From Methylococcaceae bacterium UBA4132 (GTDB lineage: Bacteria; Pseudomonadota; Gammaproteobacteria; Methylococcales; Methylomonadaceae): a stretch of 27,487 nucleotides of DNA. The translations under genes and the position numbers were made by a program. The DNA lies in the NCBI GenBank assembly GCA_002380945.1, contig DFWO01000200.1, positions 1-27,487 of the forward strand. The letters are read 5' to 3'. This document shows positions 1-7,026 of this stretch, piece after piece; position 1 is the stretch's first letter; every line of letters begins with the position of its first letter. Under the pieces are notes generated by a model. It was not told the DNA's origin. It saw only the letters and a program-made list of their open reading frames with translations, and made no database searches.

Positions 1-300
1 GTATGGCTGCCATATCCGTAATCCCTGACACCTTTCAAAATATGTCACTTTATCAGCTAAAGCTAACCGGCTGGAAGCTGGTGGTTTTAACCTTATGATG
101 GAAAATAAAAACTATCCAGCGTCTCTAATAAGCGCAAAAAAGTATTTGCCTTATAGGTAGTTTGTGAAAATTCAATGAAAAATTGTTTCTCATAAAGAAA
201 CAATCTATGTAATTTTTTATATATTGTGTTTTAAAATGTGAAGGGTATAGTTCAAGTCGTGCATTTAGCACACTTTATTAACTTACAAGAGGTATGTGTC
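1..300. other. Edge region without a convincing gene; hairpin near 66-88
   Basis: No complete gene is seen in the first 300 bases. A frame open from the window edge ends with TGA at 96-98; its last 31 residues (from an in-frame ATG at 3) match nothing I recognise, so it may be the tail of a truncated gene or chance. A stem ACCGGCT (66-72) pairs with AGCTGGT (76-82), with one G-T pair and a GGA loop, and is followed by TTTT at 85-88. This could be a terminator, or an end hairpin of an IS200/IS605-like element; the second reading is only a resemblance. Bases 99-181 are AT-rich with no feature I can name. Confidence 0.3.
182..216 (+). terminator. AT-rich perfect hairpin followed by a T run, upstream of the 50-residue gene
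   Basis: The arms ATTGTTTCT (182-190) and AGAAACAAT (196-204) match perfectly around a 5-base loop. A run of six T lies at 211-216. It could end transcription arriving from the left or sit in the leader of the small gene at 301. The stem is AU-rich, so it would be a weak terminator. Confidence 0.35.
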
Positions 301-453
301 ATGAGTGATTTTACTAAAGACGTGTTTACAGGTCTTATGTTTTTAATTGGTATTTTGGGCTTTATTTCAGGTGAATTTATTGTCTCAAGCACTTTATTTG
401 CGGCTTCTGCCATTTCTAGCAACGTATTAATGACGCGCAGACTATCCAAATGA
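301..453 (+). CDS. Small predicted membrane protein (50 residues)
   Basis: A 50-residue protein of unknown function. The ATG at 301 is preferred over an in-frame upstream start near 238 because an AAGAGG ribosome site lies at 287-292 with good spacing, and because the upstream extension is not needed for the fold. Residues about 9-45 are largely hydrophobic, with two stretches (FTGLMFLIGILGF and a Ser/Ala-rich FIVSSTLFAASAI), so it could form one long or two short membrane helices. The tail is basic (RR, K). A rho-independent terminator lies 30 bases downstream, so it is probably its own transcription unit. I do not recognise the family; it might be a small inner-membrane regulator, but no function can be read from the sequence. 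Confidence 0.55.
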   Translation: MSDFTKDVFTGLMFLIGILGFISGEFIVSSTLFAASAISSNVLMTRRLSK

Positions 454-483
454 TGTGCCTAGATAATTCACCCTCAAACAAGT

Positions 484-511
484 GGACGGGTTTAATCGCC
501 CGTCCTTCTTT
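484..511 (+). terminator. Rho-independent terminator between convergent genes
   Basis: GGACGGG (484-490) and CCCGTCC (499-505) form a perfect GC-rich 7-bp stem, extendable by a T-G pair, around an 8-base loop. TTCTTT (506-511) follows. It ends the small plus-strand gene and lies just beyond the stop of the converging minus-strand gene. Confidence 0.8.
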
Positions 512-512
512 A

Positions 513-1493
513 CTACGTTAACTCCCGCTTTATCTTCGTACTATCGCTATTTTTCAATAAAATAGCTTCTGCTTGACTCCCAAGATAAACATAAACTCCT
601 AGCGAAACCAACAACATTGCGGTAGCAATAATAATCCATACCGCTGCAATCAGTTGTTCACCGCCACCATGCAATGCTGCTTTGAAAATCATCAATAAAG
701 CTTCTATGGATACGGCAATAATAATCACCGCAATAAATCGGGTAATCGTGCGCCGCGTTGAACTGTGTCGAAGTATATCTTTATACAACAACACCTCTTC
801 TTCCAGCGTCGTTTTACCAAGGTCAAAAATAGCTAACGCCAATGTTAAATAAATAACCACACCGAAGGGTATTTCTATGTCTTGATGGGGTGTGAATAAG
901 GACCGCGCTACTTTCATACACTCCACTGCTGCTGTGTACATTAATACGCCTGCCACACTAAATAAACCCAAGACAATAAAACTGTACATGGCTTTAAAAT
1001 AGGGTTCAAAAAACACGCGCCGACTATCCCCCGTCAAAAATGCCAGCGTAGCTTTTAAATCAATATTCAGCACTATATAGCCTTTAACCGATCCATCGTC
1101 ATTCAACATTTTCAAACTAGTAGATAAACACAACTCACGACGCACACTGGCTAAATAAGGTTCTGTTATCACTACATTGTCACTTTTCAACGCGGCAAGG
1201 TAATAAGGTCGATTACTACGATCCGCACCTATACCCATTTGTGCATGACTTTTAACGTGCCGTCCTTCTATACAAGGCGTAATTTGCTTGCCATCGGCAT
1301 CGAGCAGATAAAACAAACTGACAAACGGATAATAGGTGTACAGCGAATTGAACTGCTCAATTAACTCCTCCTGACTCTGCTCGAACATTTTTTTATCGGC
1401 AAAAAAACGCAAAATAGATGACAGTAAATGATGAATAGCGAGTCGATGTTCTTCGTACTTTTCAATAACATTGATATGACTCATTTTCGACAT
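513..1493 (-). CDS. PDC/Cache-like sensor protein with C-terminal membrane helices
   Basis: A 326-residue protein. Residues about 40-155 resemble a PDC/Cache ligand-sensing fold: a YLLDADGKQ strand (62-70), then an ADRSNRPYY segment (90-98), a VITEPY segment (108-113), and a closing GYIVLNIDL strand (138-146). The C-terminal half carries four predicted membrane helices, about 168-190, 209-225, 250-270 and 280-304. The start is supported by GGGAG six bases upstream of the ATG. No kinase, GGDEF or methyl-accepting output domain is present. No membrane helix precedes the sensor fold, which is unusual because Cache domains are normally held in the periplasm between two helices; here the fold may be cytoplasmic or inserted another way. 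Related proteins are sometimes labelled 'general glycosylation pathway protein', from memory. Ligand and partner are unknown. Confidence 0.7.
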   Translation of the reverse strand: MSKMSHINVIEKYEEHRLAIHHLLSSILRFFADKKMFEQSQEELIEQFNSLYTYYPFVSLFYLLDADGKQITPCIEGRHVKSHAQMGIGADRSNRPYYLAALKSDNVVITEPYLASVRRELCLSTSLKMLNDDGSVKGYIVLNIDLKATLAFLTGDSRRVFFEPYFKAMYSFIVLGLFSVAGVLMYTAAVECMKVARSLFTPHQDIEIPFGVVIYLTLALAIFDLGKTTLEEEVLLYKDILRHSSTRRTITRFIAVIIIAVSIEALLMIFKAALHGGGEQLIAAVWIIIATAMLLVSLGVYVYLGSQAEAILLKNSDSTKIKRELT

Positions 1494-1589
1494 GGAAAAC
1501 TCCCTGATTAGATAGTAAACAGCGAGTATACAGTAGGTCTATGGCATAACAGTGACACCTTAGGTTAATACTGTATTTCTGCACTCGGT

Positions 1590-1595
1590 TATAAT
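1590..1595 (+). promoter_or_regulatory. Candidate -10 box for the spermidine-synthase-like gene
   Basis: A perfect TATAAT lies 36 bases before the ATG at 1631. No good -35 box is seen at 17 bp; the nearest is TTAATA (1565-1570) with 19-bp spacing. The placement between divergent genes fits a promoter. Confidence 0.4.
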
Positions 1596-1630
1596 GAACT
1601 ATTTTATCGCCTACTATTGACGTTTTCTTT

Positions 1631-2440
1631 ATGTATAAATATGAGGGTTTACTGATTCACCAAAACCACGACGATGACGGTATTATCGAAGTAGTCGATG
1701 AAAAAGGAGTCAGGTCATTACACTTTGGTTCTGAGCCACGGCAAAGTAGTATGTTGCTGTCTGATCCCGATAGATTAGAACTCAGTTATGTGCGGGCGAT
1801 GACCAGTTGGTTGTTATTTAAACCCACTTTGGACGATGAAGCATTGATTATTGGCTTAGGAGGCGGCTCATTGACTAAACATCTCTTGCATCATTTTTCA
1901 GACTGCCGTTTGCGCGTAGTCGAATATCGAAAAGGTGTAGTAAAAGTTGCGCGTAGTCATTTTGGACTACCGTTAGACCCGCGTCTAAAAATTATCATTG
2001 ATGATGGCGGCGCATATATTCGGCAACGCACCGAATCACACGCAGAACGTTATAGCCTGTTACTGATTGATGCCTTCGATCATGAAAATATGGCGGCTTC
2101 GGTTGCTAATCAAGATTTTTTTGATGCTTGTAAAGCTTTATTAAAAAAAGACGGTCTGTTAGTCATCAACCTCTGGGGTGGAGATGACAATCCTCTCTAC
2201 GCGCAATGTACCCATTGGTTGGGATGTACCTTTAAGCAACGCACTTTATTTCTGCCCGTTCAAGACAGAGGCAATGTGATTGGTTTTGCGTTTAATGAAG
2301 ACGCGCCTTTTTTTACCCTGAAGCACCTAAGACAACACGCCATTGCCCTTGAACAACGCTATCAAATTGAATTTCCAACGTTTTTAAAAGACTTAAAAAA
2401 ATATAATGCGCGGACGTTTGACCAGCTTATTCTTAAATAA
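1631..2440 (+). CDS. Spermidine synthase-like (SpeE-fold) protein
   Basis: A 269-residue protein with the Rossmann core of the spermidine synthase/methyltransferase family. The glycine loop IIGLGGGSLTKHL is at residues 73-85, an acidic residue for nucleoside ribose is in RVVEYRKG (E98), a DD pair follows at 124-125, and LLLIDAFD (143-150) replaces the usual catalytic segment. True SpeE proteins have GGGDGG in the first loop and a conserved Asp pair for putrescine; here the loop reads GGGSLT. The polyamine site is therefore doubtful. It may be an aminopropyltransferase-like methyltransferase of unknown substrate. The N-terminal beta region (residues 1-60) is in keeping with the family. The ATG at 1631 has no clear ribosome site. 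No speD lies nearby, so the context does not support polyamine synthesis. Confidence 0.8.
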   Translation: MYKYEGLLIHQNHDDDGIIEVVDEKGVRSLHFGSEPRQSSMLLSDPDRLELSYVRAMTSWLLFKPTLDDEALIIGLGGGSLTKHLLHHFSDCRLRVVEYRKGVVKVARSHFGLPLDPRLKIIIDDGGAYIRQRTESHAERYSLLLIDAFDHENMAASVANQDFFDACKALLKKDGLLVINLWGGDDNPLYAQCTHWLGCTFKQRTLFLPVQDRGNVIGFAFNEDAPFFTLKHLRQHAIALEQRYQIEFPTFLKDLKKYNARTFDQLILK

Positions 2441-2456
2441 CTGATATTACTTATTT

Positions 2457-2613
2457 GTCCACGAAAAACACAAAAAGCACGAAAACCTACAAGCGCATAA
2501 ATTTTTGGATATTTCTAGCATAAGTTGTACAGCATAACTTAATGTGTAATTCATCCATGTCGATAACATACAGACCGCCGTAGCTAACAAATTTTTTCGT
2601 GCGTTTCGTGGAC
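2457..2613. repeat. CACGAAA-arm palindromic element, copy A
   Basis: A left arm at 2457-2485 beginning GTCCACGAAAAACAC is mirrored by a right arm at 2592-2613 ending CGTTTCGTGGAC, with about 106 bases between them. It fills the gap between the convergent speE-like and def genes. The same arms occur at 13423-13504 and 26834-26914. It could act as a bidirectional terminator, or be a non-autonomous mobile element. Confidence 0.8.
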
Positions 2614-2618
2614 TGTAC

Positions 2619-3143
2619 TCAAACAACTTTCAAATACTCACTTTCGGCAAAAATATCCTGATTGTTCTCAACGCGATCTAAAAATACTTTGCCTTGCAGA
2701 TGATCGAATTCATGTTGAAATACGCGTGCGACAAAATCATTGAGTTCAGCGGTTTGTTTATTGCCTTGTTCATCAAGGTAGTGAATTTTTATGCGAGTAT
2801 AGCGTGGTACTAAAGCACGAATACTTGGCACACTTAAACAACCCTCCCAAGCTTTTTCTTTTACCTCGCTCAAGGCTTCAAAGCTAGGATTAATCATCAC
2901 AGTGGCAGGCATAAACGGCGCGGATGGATAACGCACGGTGGGACGTGAAGCAACAATAATAATCTGTTTAGACTCGCTGATTTGTGGTGCGGCAATGCCC
3001 ACACCTTGCGTGCTGGCTAAAGTGGTGCGTAGCGCAGCAATAATCTGTTGTATCTCTGGTTTGAGAACATCGGTAACGGGTTCTGCGTACTGCCTTAATA
3101 CCTTCGCACCTAGTTGGGCAATGTCGCGTAGCTCAGTCATCAT
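2619..3143 (-). CDS. def: Peptide deformylase
   Basis: This enzyme removes the N-formyl group from new proteins, using a bound metal ion. The three family motifs are all present: GVGIAAPQ (47-54), EGCLSVP with the metal Cys at 102, and QHEFDH with metal His 144 and 148 and catalytic Glu 145. The 174-residue length is normal. The first ATG (3141-3143) overlaps the ppk stop as TAATG, so translation is probably coupled; a second Met follows directly. The gene sits behind ppk rather than beside fmt, the common place of the housekeeping copy, so this may be a second deformylase of the genome; that is inference. The downstream edge is repeat copy A. Confidence 0.95.
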   Translation of the reverse strand: MMTELRDIAQLGAKVLRQYAEPVTDVLKPEIQQIIAALRTTLASTQGVGIAAPQISESKQIIIVASRPTVRYPSAPFMPATVMINPSFEALSEVKEKAWEGCLSVPSIRALVPRYTRIKIHYLDEQGNKQTAELNDFVARVFQHEFDHLQGKVFLDRVENNQDIFAESEYLKVV

Positions 3144-5233
3144 TAAGCCTGTAATTCTTGCAAAATTTGCTGTTGCGCTCGTATTGGCGATTCATTCTCA
3201 GCTTGAGTACAACGCTGATAACTTCCATCGGATTGCAATAACCACGCTTGCGTATTATCTTTTAGATATAAATCAAGGTCGTGCAGAATACGATTAGACA
3301 GCCGTTTACTTTCAATTGGGAAACATACTTCAACACGCCGAAACATATTGCGATTCATTAAATCCGCGCTAGAGGCATACACTTCTTGATTACCATCGTT
3401 AGCAAAAGCATAAATCCGTGCGTGTTCCAAAAAACGTCCAATAATAGACCGTACTTCAATGTTTTCAGAAACGCCTGCAATATTGGGTCGTAAACAACAC
3501 ACGCCTCTAACAATTAATTTAATCTCAACCCCTGCCTGTGAGGCACGGTATAACGCTTGTATGGCTTGCTCTTCCACCAGCGCGTTAACTTTAATAAAAA
3601 TTTTTGCAGGTTTTCCCGCCTTAGCGTGATTAATTTCCCGTTCAATTTTTTCTAAAATACCTTTATGTAAAGTAAACGGGGATTGCAATAACTTATGTAA
3701 TTTAGTCACCTTGCCTAAACTGGTTAACTGGGCAAATACGCGCCGTACATCTTCACCTAAATCTTTATCACAAGAAAATAAGCCATAATCAGTATAAAGC
3801 TGAGCAGTTTTTGTATGATAATTACCTGTTCCTAAATGGACATAATGGCGTAATTCTTTACCTTCGCGTTTTAATACCAAACACATTTTGGCGTGCGTTT
3901 TATAACCCACTACACCATATACCACATGCACCGCCGCTTCTTGTAATTTAGCCGCTAAATCAATATTAGCTTTTTCATCAAATCGCGCTCTTAATTCAAT
4001 AACCACAGTCACTTCTTTACCCGCTCTAGCGGCTTTAATTAATGCAGCAACAATCGGCGAATCTGCACCCGCACGATATAAGGTTTGTTTAATCGCTAAT
4101 ACATCGGGTGCGACTGCCGCTTGGCGTATAAACTCCACCACAGGTGAGAATGATTCAAACGGATGATGCAATAAAATATCATGACGTTTAATCGCTGCGA
4201 ATATATCTTTATTACGCGCTAATTGCGCTGGCATATTCGGTTTAAATGGGGTAAATTTAAGGTCTGGACGATCAAGCAAATCATTAACTTCTTGAATACG
4301 ATTTAAATTAACAGGGCCATCAATTAAAAACAATCGTTCTCTATTCATTTCAAAACGATCTAATAAAAAATTAACCGTTTCATCAGGACAAGCGGCATCC
4401 ACTTCTAAACGCACTTCATCTCCATAATTACGCATAGCGAGTTCACCTTGAACGGCCAGTAATAAATCATCAATAGCATCATCATCGACATAAAAATCAC
4501 TGTTGCGCGTAACACGAAATTGATAACAGCCTTTTACCGTCATACCCGTAAATAATTCACTGACAAAAGCATGAATAATTGATGATAAAAATACAAAATC
4601 ACTACCACCACCCAAGGTTTCATCAGCGGGTAATTGAATAACACGCGGTAAACCTCTAGGGGCTTGTAAAATAGCCCTGCCGCTATTTCTACCAAACGCA
4701 TCTTTACCTGTCAGGGAAATAATAAAATTTAAACTTTTATTTAATATACGCGGAAAAGGATGAGCAGAATCTAAACCAACAGGCGTTAATATCGGTAATA
4801 ACTCTTCATTAAAATACCGAAATAACCATTTATGCTGTGCCTCCGTCCAATCTTTACGGCGTATAAAATGAATATTTTCCTCAGCCAGTTTAGGAATTAA
4901 TACCTCATTCAGTATTTGATATTGTTCACTGACTAACTGCCGCGCATGAATAGAAATTTTTTCTAATTGCTCAATAGGTGTTAAGCCATCCGAACCAACT
5001 GCTTTAGGATCAATGGTTGCCATTTCAATAATACTGGCAACGCGCACTTCAAAAAATTCATCCAGATTGGAACAGGAAATGCACAAATAATTCAACCGCT
5101 CCAATAATGGCACATTTTCATCTATTGCTTGTGCTAACACCCGTTTATTAAATTCCAATAAACTTAAGTCGCGATTAATATAAAACTCAGGGTTTTTTAG
5201 ATTGATGGGTTCTACAACTTCGTTAGTATCCAC
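3143..5233 (-). CDS. ppk: Polyphosphate kinase 1
   Basis: PPK1 polymerises the terminal phosphate of ATP into polyphosphate, reversibly, at the inner membrane. The 696-residue length matches the family. The N-terminal domain begins with YINRDLSLLEFNKRVL (18-33). The phosphorylated histidine equivalent to E. coli His435 is H447 in GYKTHAKM, and the second conserved histidine is H604 in FLEHARIY. The segment IKQTLYR (381-387) and the HLGTGNYH loop (466-473) are also typical. The start codon is GTG, with AGAGAG upstream. The gene lies 33 bases after a phosphoglycerol-transferase-like gene and overlaps def, so all may share a transcript. No ppx is seen in the window. Confidence 0.97.
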   Translation of the reverse strand: MDTNEVVEPINLKNPEFYINRDLSLLEFNKRVLAQAIDENVPLLERLNYLCISCSNLDEFFEVRVASIIEMATIDPKAVGSDGLTPIEQLEKISIHARQLVSEQYQILNEVLIPKLAEENIHFIRRKDWTEAQHKWLFRYFNEELLPILTPVGLDSAHPFPRILNKSLNFIISLTGKDAFGRNSGRAILQAPRGLPRVIQLPADETLGGGSDFVFLSSIIHAFVSELFTGMTVKGCYQFRVTRNSDFYVDDDAIDDLLLAVQGELAMRNYGDEVRLEVDAACPDETVNFLLDRFEMNRERLFLIDGPVNLNRIQEVNDLLDRPDLKFTPFKPNMPAQLARNKDIFAAIKRHDILLHHPFESFSPVVEFIRQAAVAPDVLAIKQTLYRAGADSPIVAALIKAARAGKEVTVVIELRARFDEKANIDLAAKLQEAAVHVVYGVVGYKTHAKMCLVLKREGKELRHYVHLGTGNYHTKTAQLYTDYGLFSCDKDLGEDVRRVFAQLTSLGKVTKLHKLLQSPFTLHKGILEKIEREINHAKAGKPAKIFIKVNALVEEQAIQALYRASQAGVEIKLIVRGVCCLRPNIAGVSENIEVRSIIGRFLEHARIYAFANDGNQEVYASSADLMNRNMFRRVEVCFPIESKRLSNRILHDLDLYLKDNTQAWLLQSDGSYQRCTQAENESPIRAQQQILQELQA

Positions 5234-5266
5234 GGTTATCTCTCTAGTAAGTTATTAATCTAGCCT

Positions 5267-6985
5267 TTATCTTAAGGCACGCGCCATATTCATATTATAT
5301 TGATACTCTAACACTTCATGACTTCTTTGACATGGATAATTCTTACAATATTGATTATCGGTAAGATAGTCGAACATAATTGTCATTAAGTCATATTGAT
5401 GGGTATCGTCTTTTTTAACAAATTGACTATTGACAATATAAAAAGCAGGCGGCTTATGAAAACCTGCTTCCTCATTATGACGATAACCCATATCTTTATA
5501 AAACTGTGTACCCGCTAATTTTGGTACATGATCGCCCATAATAATGATTAAGCTATTAGGGTCTAATTTAATGAGTTTTTCTAAATAAGCTGCTAATGCT
5601 TGGGTGCGATAATAAATTTGATTAGTCGCCCTTTGATACTCATCATTCAGTGGTTTTTTATTAACTTTGGCTTTTAAGCGCACAGGATGTCTTTTTTCAT
5701 CCAATGTAAAGGGTAAATGACCGTAGACACCCAACAAATAATTAAACATAGGCGGATGATCTTTTTGTGCCAAATGTTCTTTAACAAACGCTAAGTTTTG
5801 CTCAAATAAATCGCCATCAAAAATATATTTTTCCTGATCTACCAACGACATATAAGTATTGCTTTTAGGCGCGTATTGGCGAGGAAAATAAATTTCGCTA
5901 AAACCAATACCTTTATAGGCATTAATCGCATTAAAAAAGCTGGGTTTATAACTATTACTCGCAACGACACGATAACCCATATTTTTTAACAAATGCGGTA
6001 CACAGAAAACACTGTCACCCGTAAAACTATTAAACTCAATACTACTATATTTATGTAAGGCAGGTACACCACATAACACCTCGAATTCCGCTTGTGCCGT
6101 ATGACCACCAAAGACAGGAGAAATAACCGCGCTTTCACGATTATTCAGCATTGTTGAAAATTCTTTTGCATAAATCAAATCGTTATAAGTTATTTTTTCA
6201 AATAATGCTGGATTAAAAAAGCTTTCTAACACGATAATATGAATATTGCGCGGTTTACCTTTTTCCTTAAGAAACTGAGTCAATTCATCTTGTGATTTTT
6301 CATACGCAACACCATCACCATAAATTTCATTAGCAATGGCTTTAGAGTTTGCCATCATTGCTTCGAAATATAACAATGATGTTAGATAACCATTTTGTGC
6401 AGTATTTTGATCTGACCACGGTGAATCTCCAAAGGCTGCAAATGGCTTAACTAATTCCTCTAAATACCAAATTGGTTTTATCGCTATTAAAAGTATTAGG
6501 CTAATAATAATAAATGCAGGCAACACATATCTATACCATAACTTGTTAAGGTTAATCCCTATTATAAAGAAAACATGTAACAATATTGTGACATAAAGTG
6601 CTATTTGCCAAAATGGCAGAACATCAATTAATTCAGGCAATTCTGAGAAGTCACAAATTTTAAATACTTTACCAAATGAGATAAAGTAATAATCATAAAA
6701 TAGATAAAAGCCAATAATTGGCAATAACGCGAGAAAATACCGATAGTGATTATTCTTAAGAATAAAAAATACCATGTAATAACAGACTATGACTAGAAAA
6801 AACTCTACTGGAAACCCTAAAATCCCTTTTATCCCCCAGCCATAAGCGACTCCACCATAACCAACACCACCATACAGGATACTCAGTGTTTGATAGCCTA
6901 GCAAAAACACAATAATCAGTGTTATAGGTATAAATAGATATTTAGTTAGTATTAATAGATACGCAACTATCGATGTTTTTTTCAT
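5267..6985 (-). CDS. LtaS/OpgB-like phosphoglycerol transferase, copy 1
   Basis: A 572-residue inner-membrane enzyme of the alkaline phosphatase superfamily. Five membrane helices occupy about 8-30, 58-77, 83-102, 126-146 and 154-172; a periplasmic catalytic domain follows. Visible catalytic residues are E254 in IVLESFF, the probable nucleophile T296 in FGGHTAQAE, H423 in YGHLPF, and D485/H486 in IIMGDH. These match the metal-binding and catalytic set of lipoteichoic acid synthase and OpgB, which move phosphoglycerol from phosphatidylglycerol to a glycan. The acceptor is unknown: no glucan synthase (opgGH) is in view. It is a tandem paralog of the next gene upstream (41-bp gap). The ATG start is well placed, but its ribosome site is weak. 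Confidence 0.85.
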   Translation of the reverse strand: MKKTSIVAYLLILTKYLFIPITLIIVFLLGYQTLSILYGGVGYGGVAYGWGIKGILGFPVEFFLVIVCYYMVFFILKNNHYRYFLALLPIIGFYLFYDYYFISFGKVFKICDFSELPELIDVLPFWQIALYVTILLHVFFIIGINLNKLWYRYVLPAFIIISLILLIAIKPIWYLEELVKPFAAFGDSPWSDQNTAQNGYLTSLLYFEAMMANSKAIANEIYGDGVAYEKSQDELTQFLKEKGKPRNIHIIVLESFFNPALFEKITYNDLIYAKEFSTMLNNRESAVISPVFGGHTAQAEFEVLCGVPALHKYSSIEFNSFTGDSVFCVPHLLKNMGYRVVASNSYKPSFFNAINAYKGIGFSEIYFPRQYAPKSNTYMSLVDQEKYIFDGDLFEQNLAFVKEHLAQKDHPPMFNYLLGVYGHLPFTLDEKRHPVRLKAKVNKKPLNDEYQRATNQIYYRTQALAAYLEKLIKLDPNSLIIIMGDHVPKLAGTQFYKDMGYRHNEEAGFHKPPAFYIVNSQFVKKDDTHQYDLMTIMFDYLTDNQYCKNYPCQRSHEVLEYQYNMNMARALR

Positions 6986-7026
6986 TATGTTAAGTGCTTA
7001 GAAAATACTCATTAATAGCATTATTT

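Noticed and set aside
2938..3297. Plus-strand open frame across def and the end of ppk
   Set aside because: It lies antisense to two well-supported genes, has no ribosome site and no recognisable domain.
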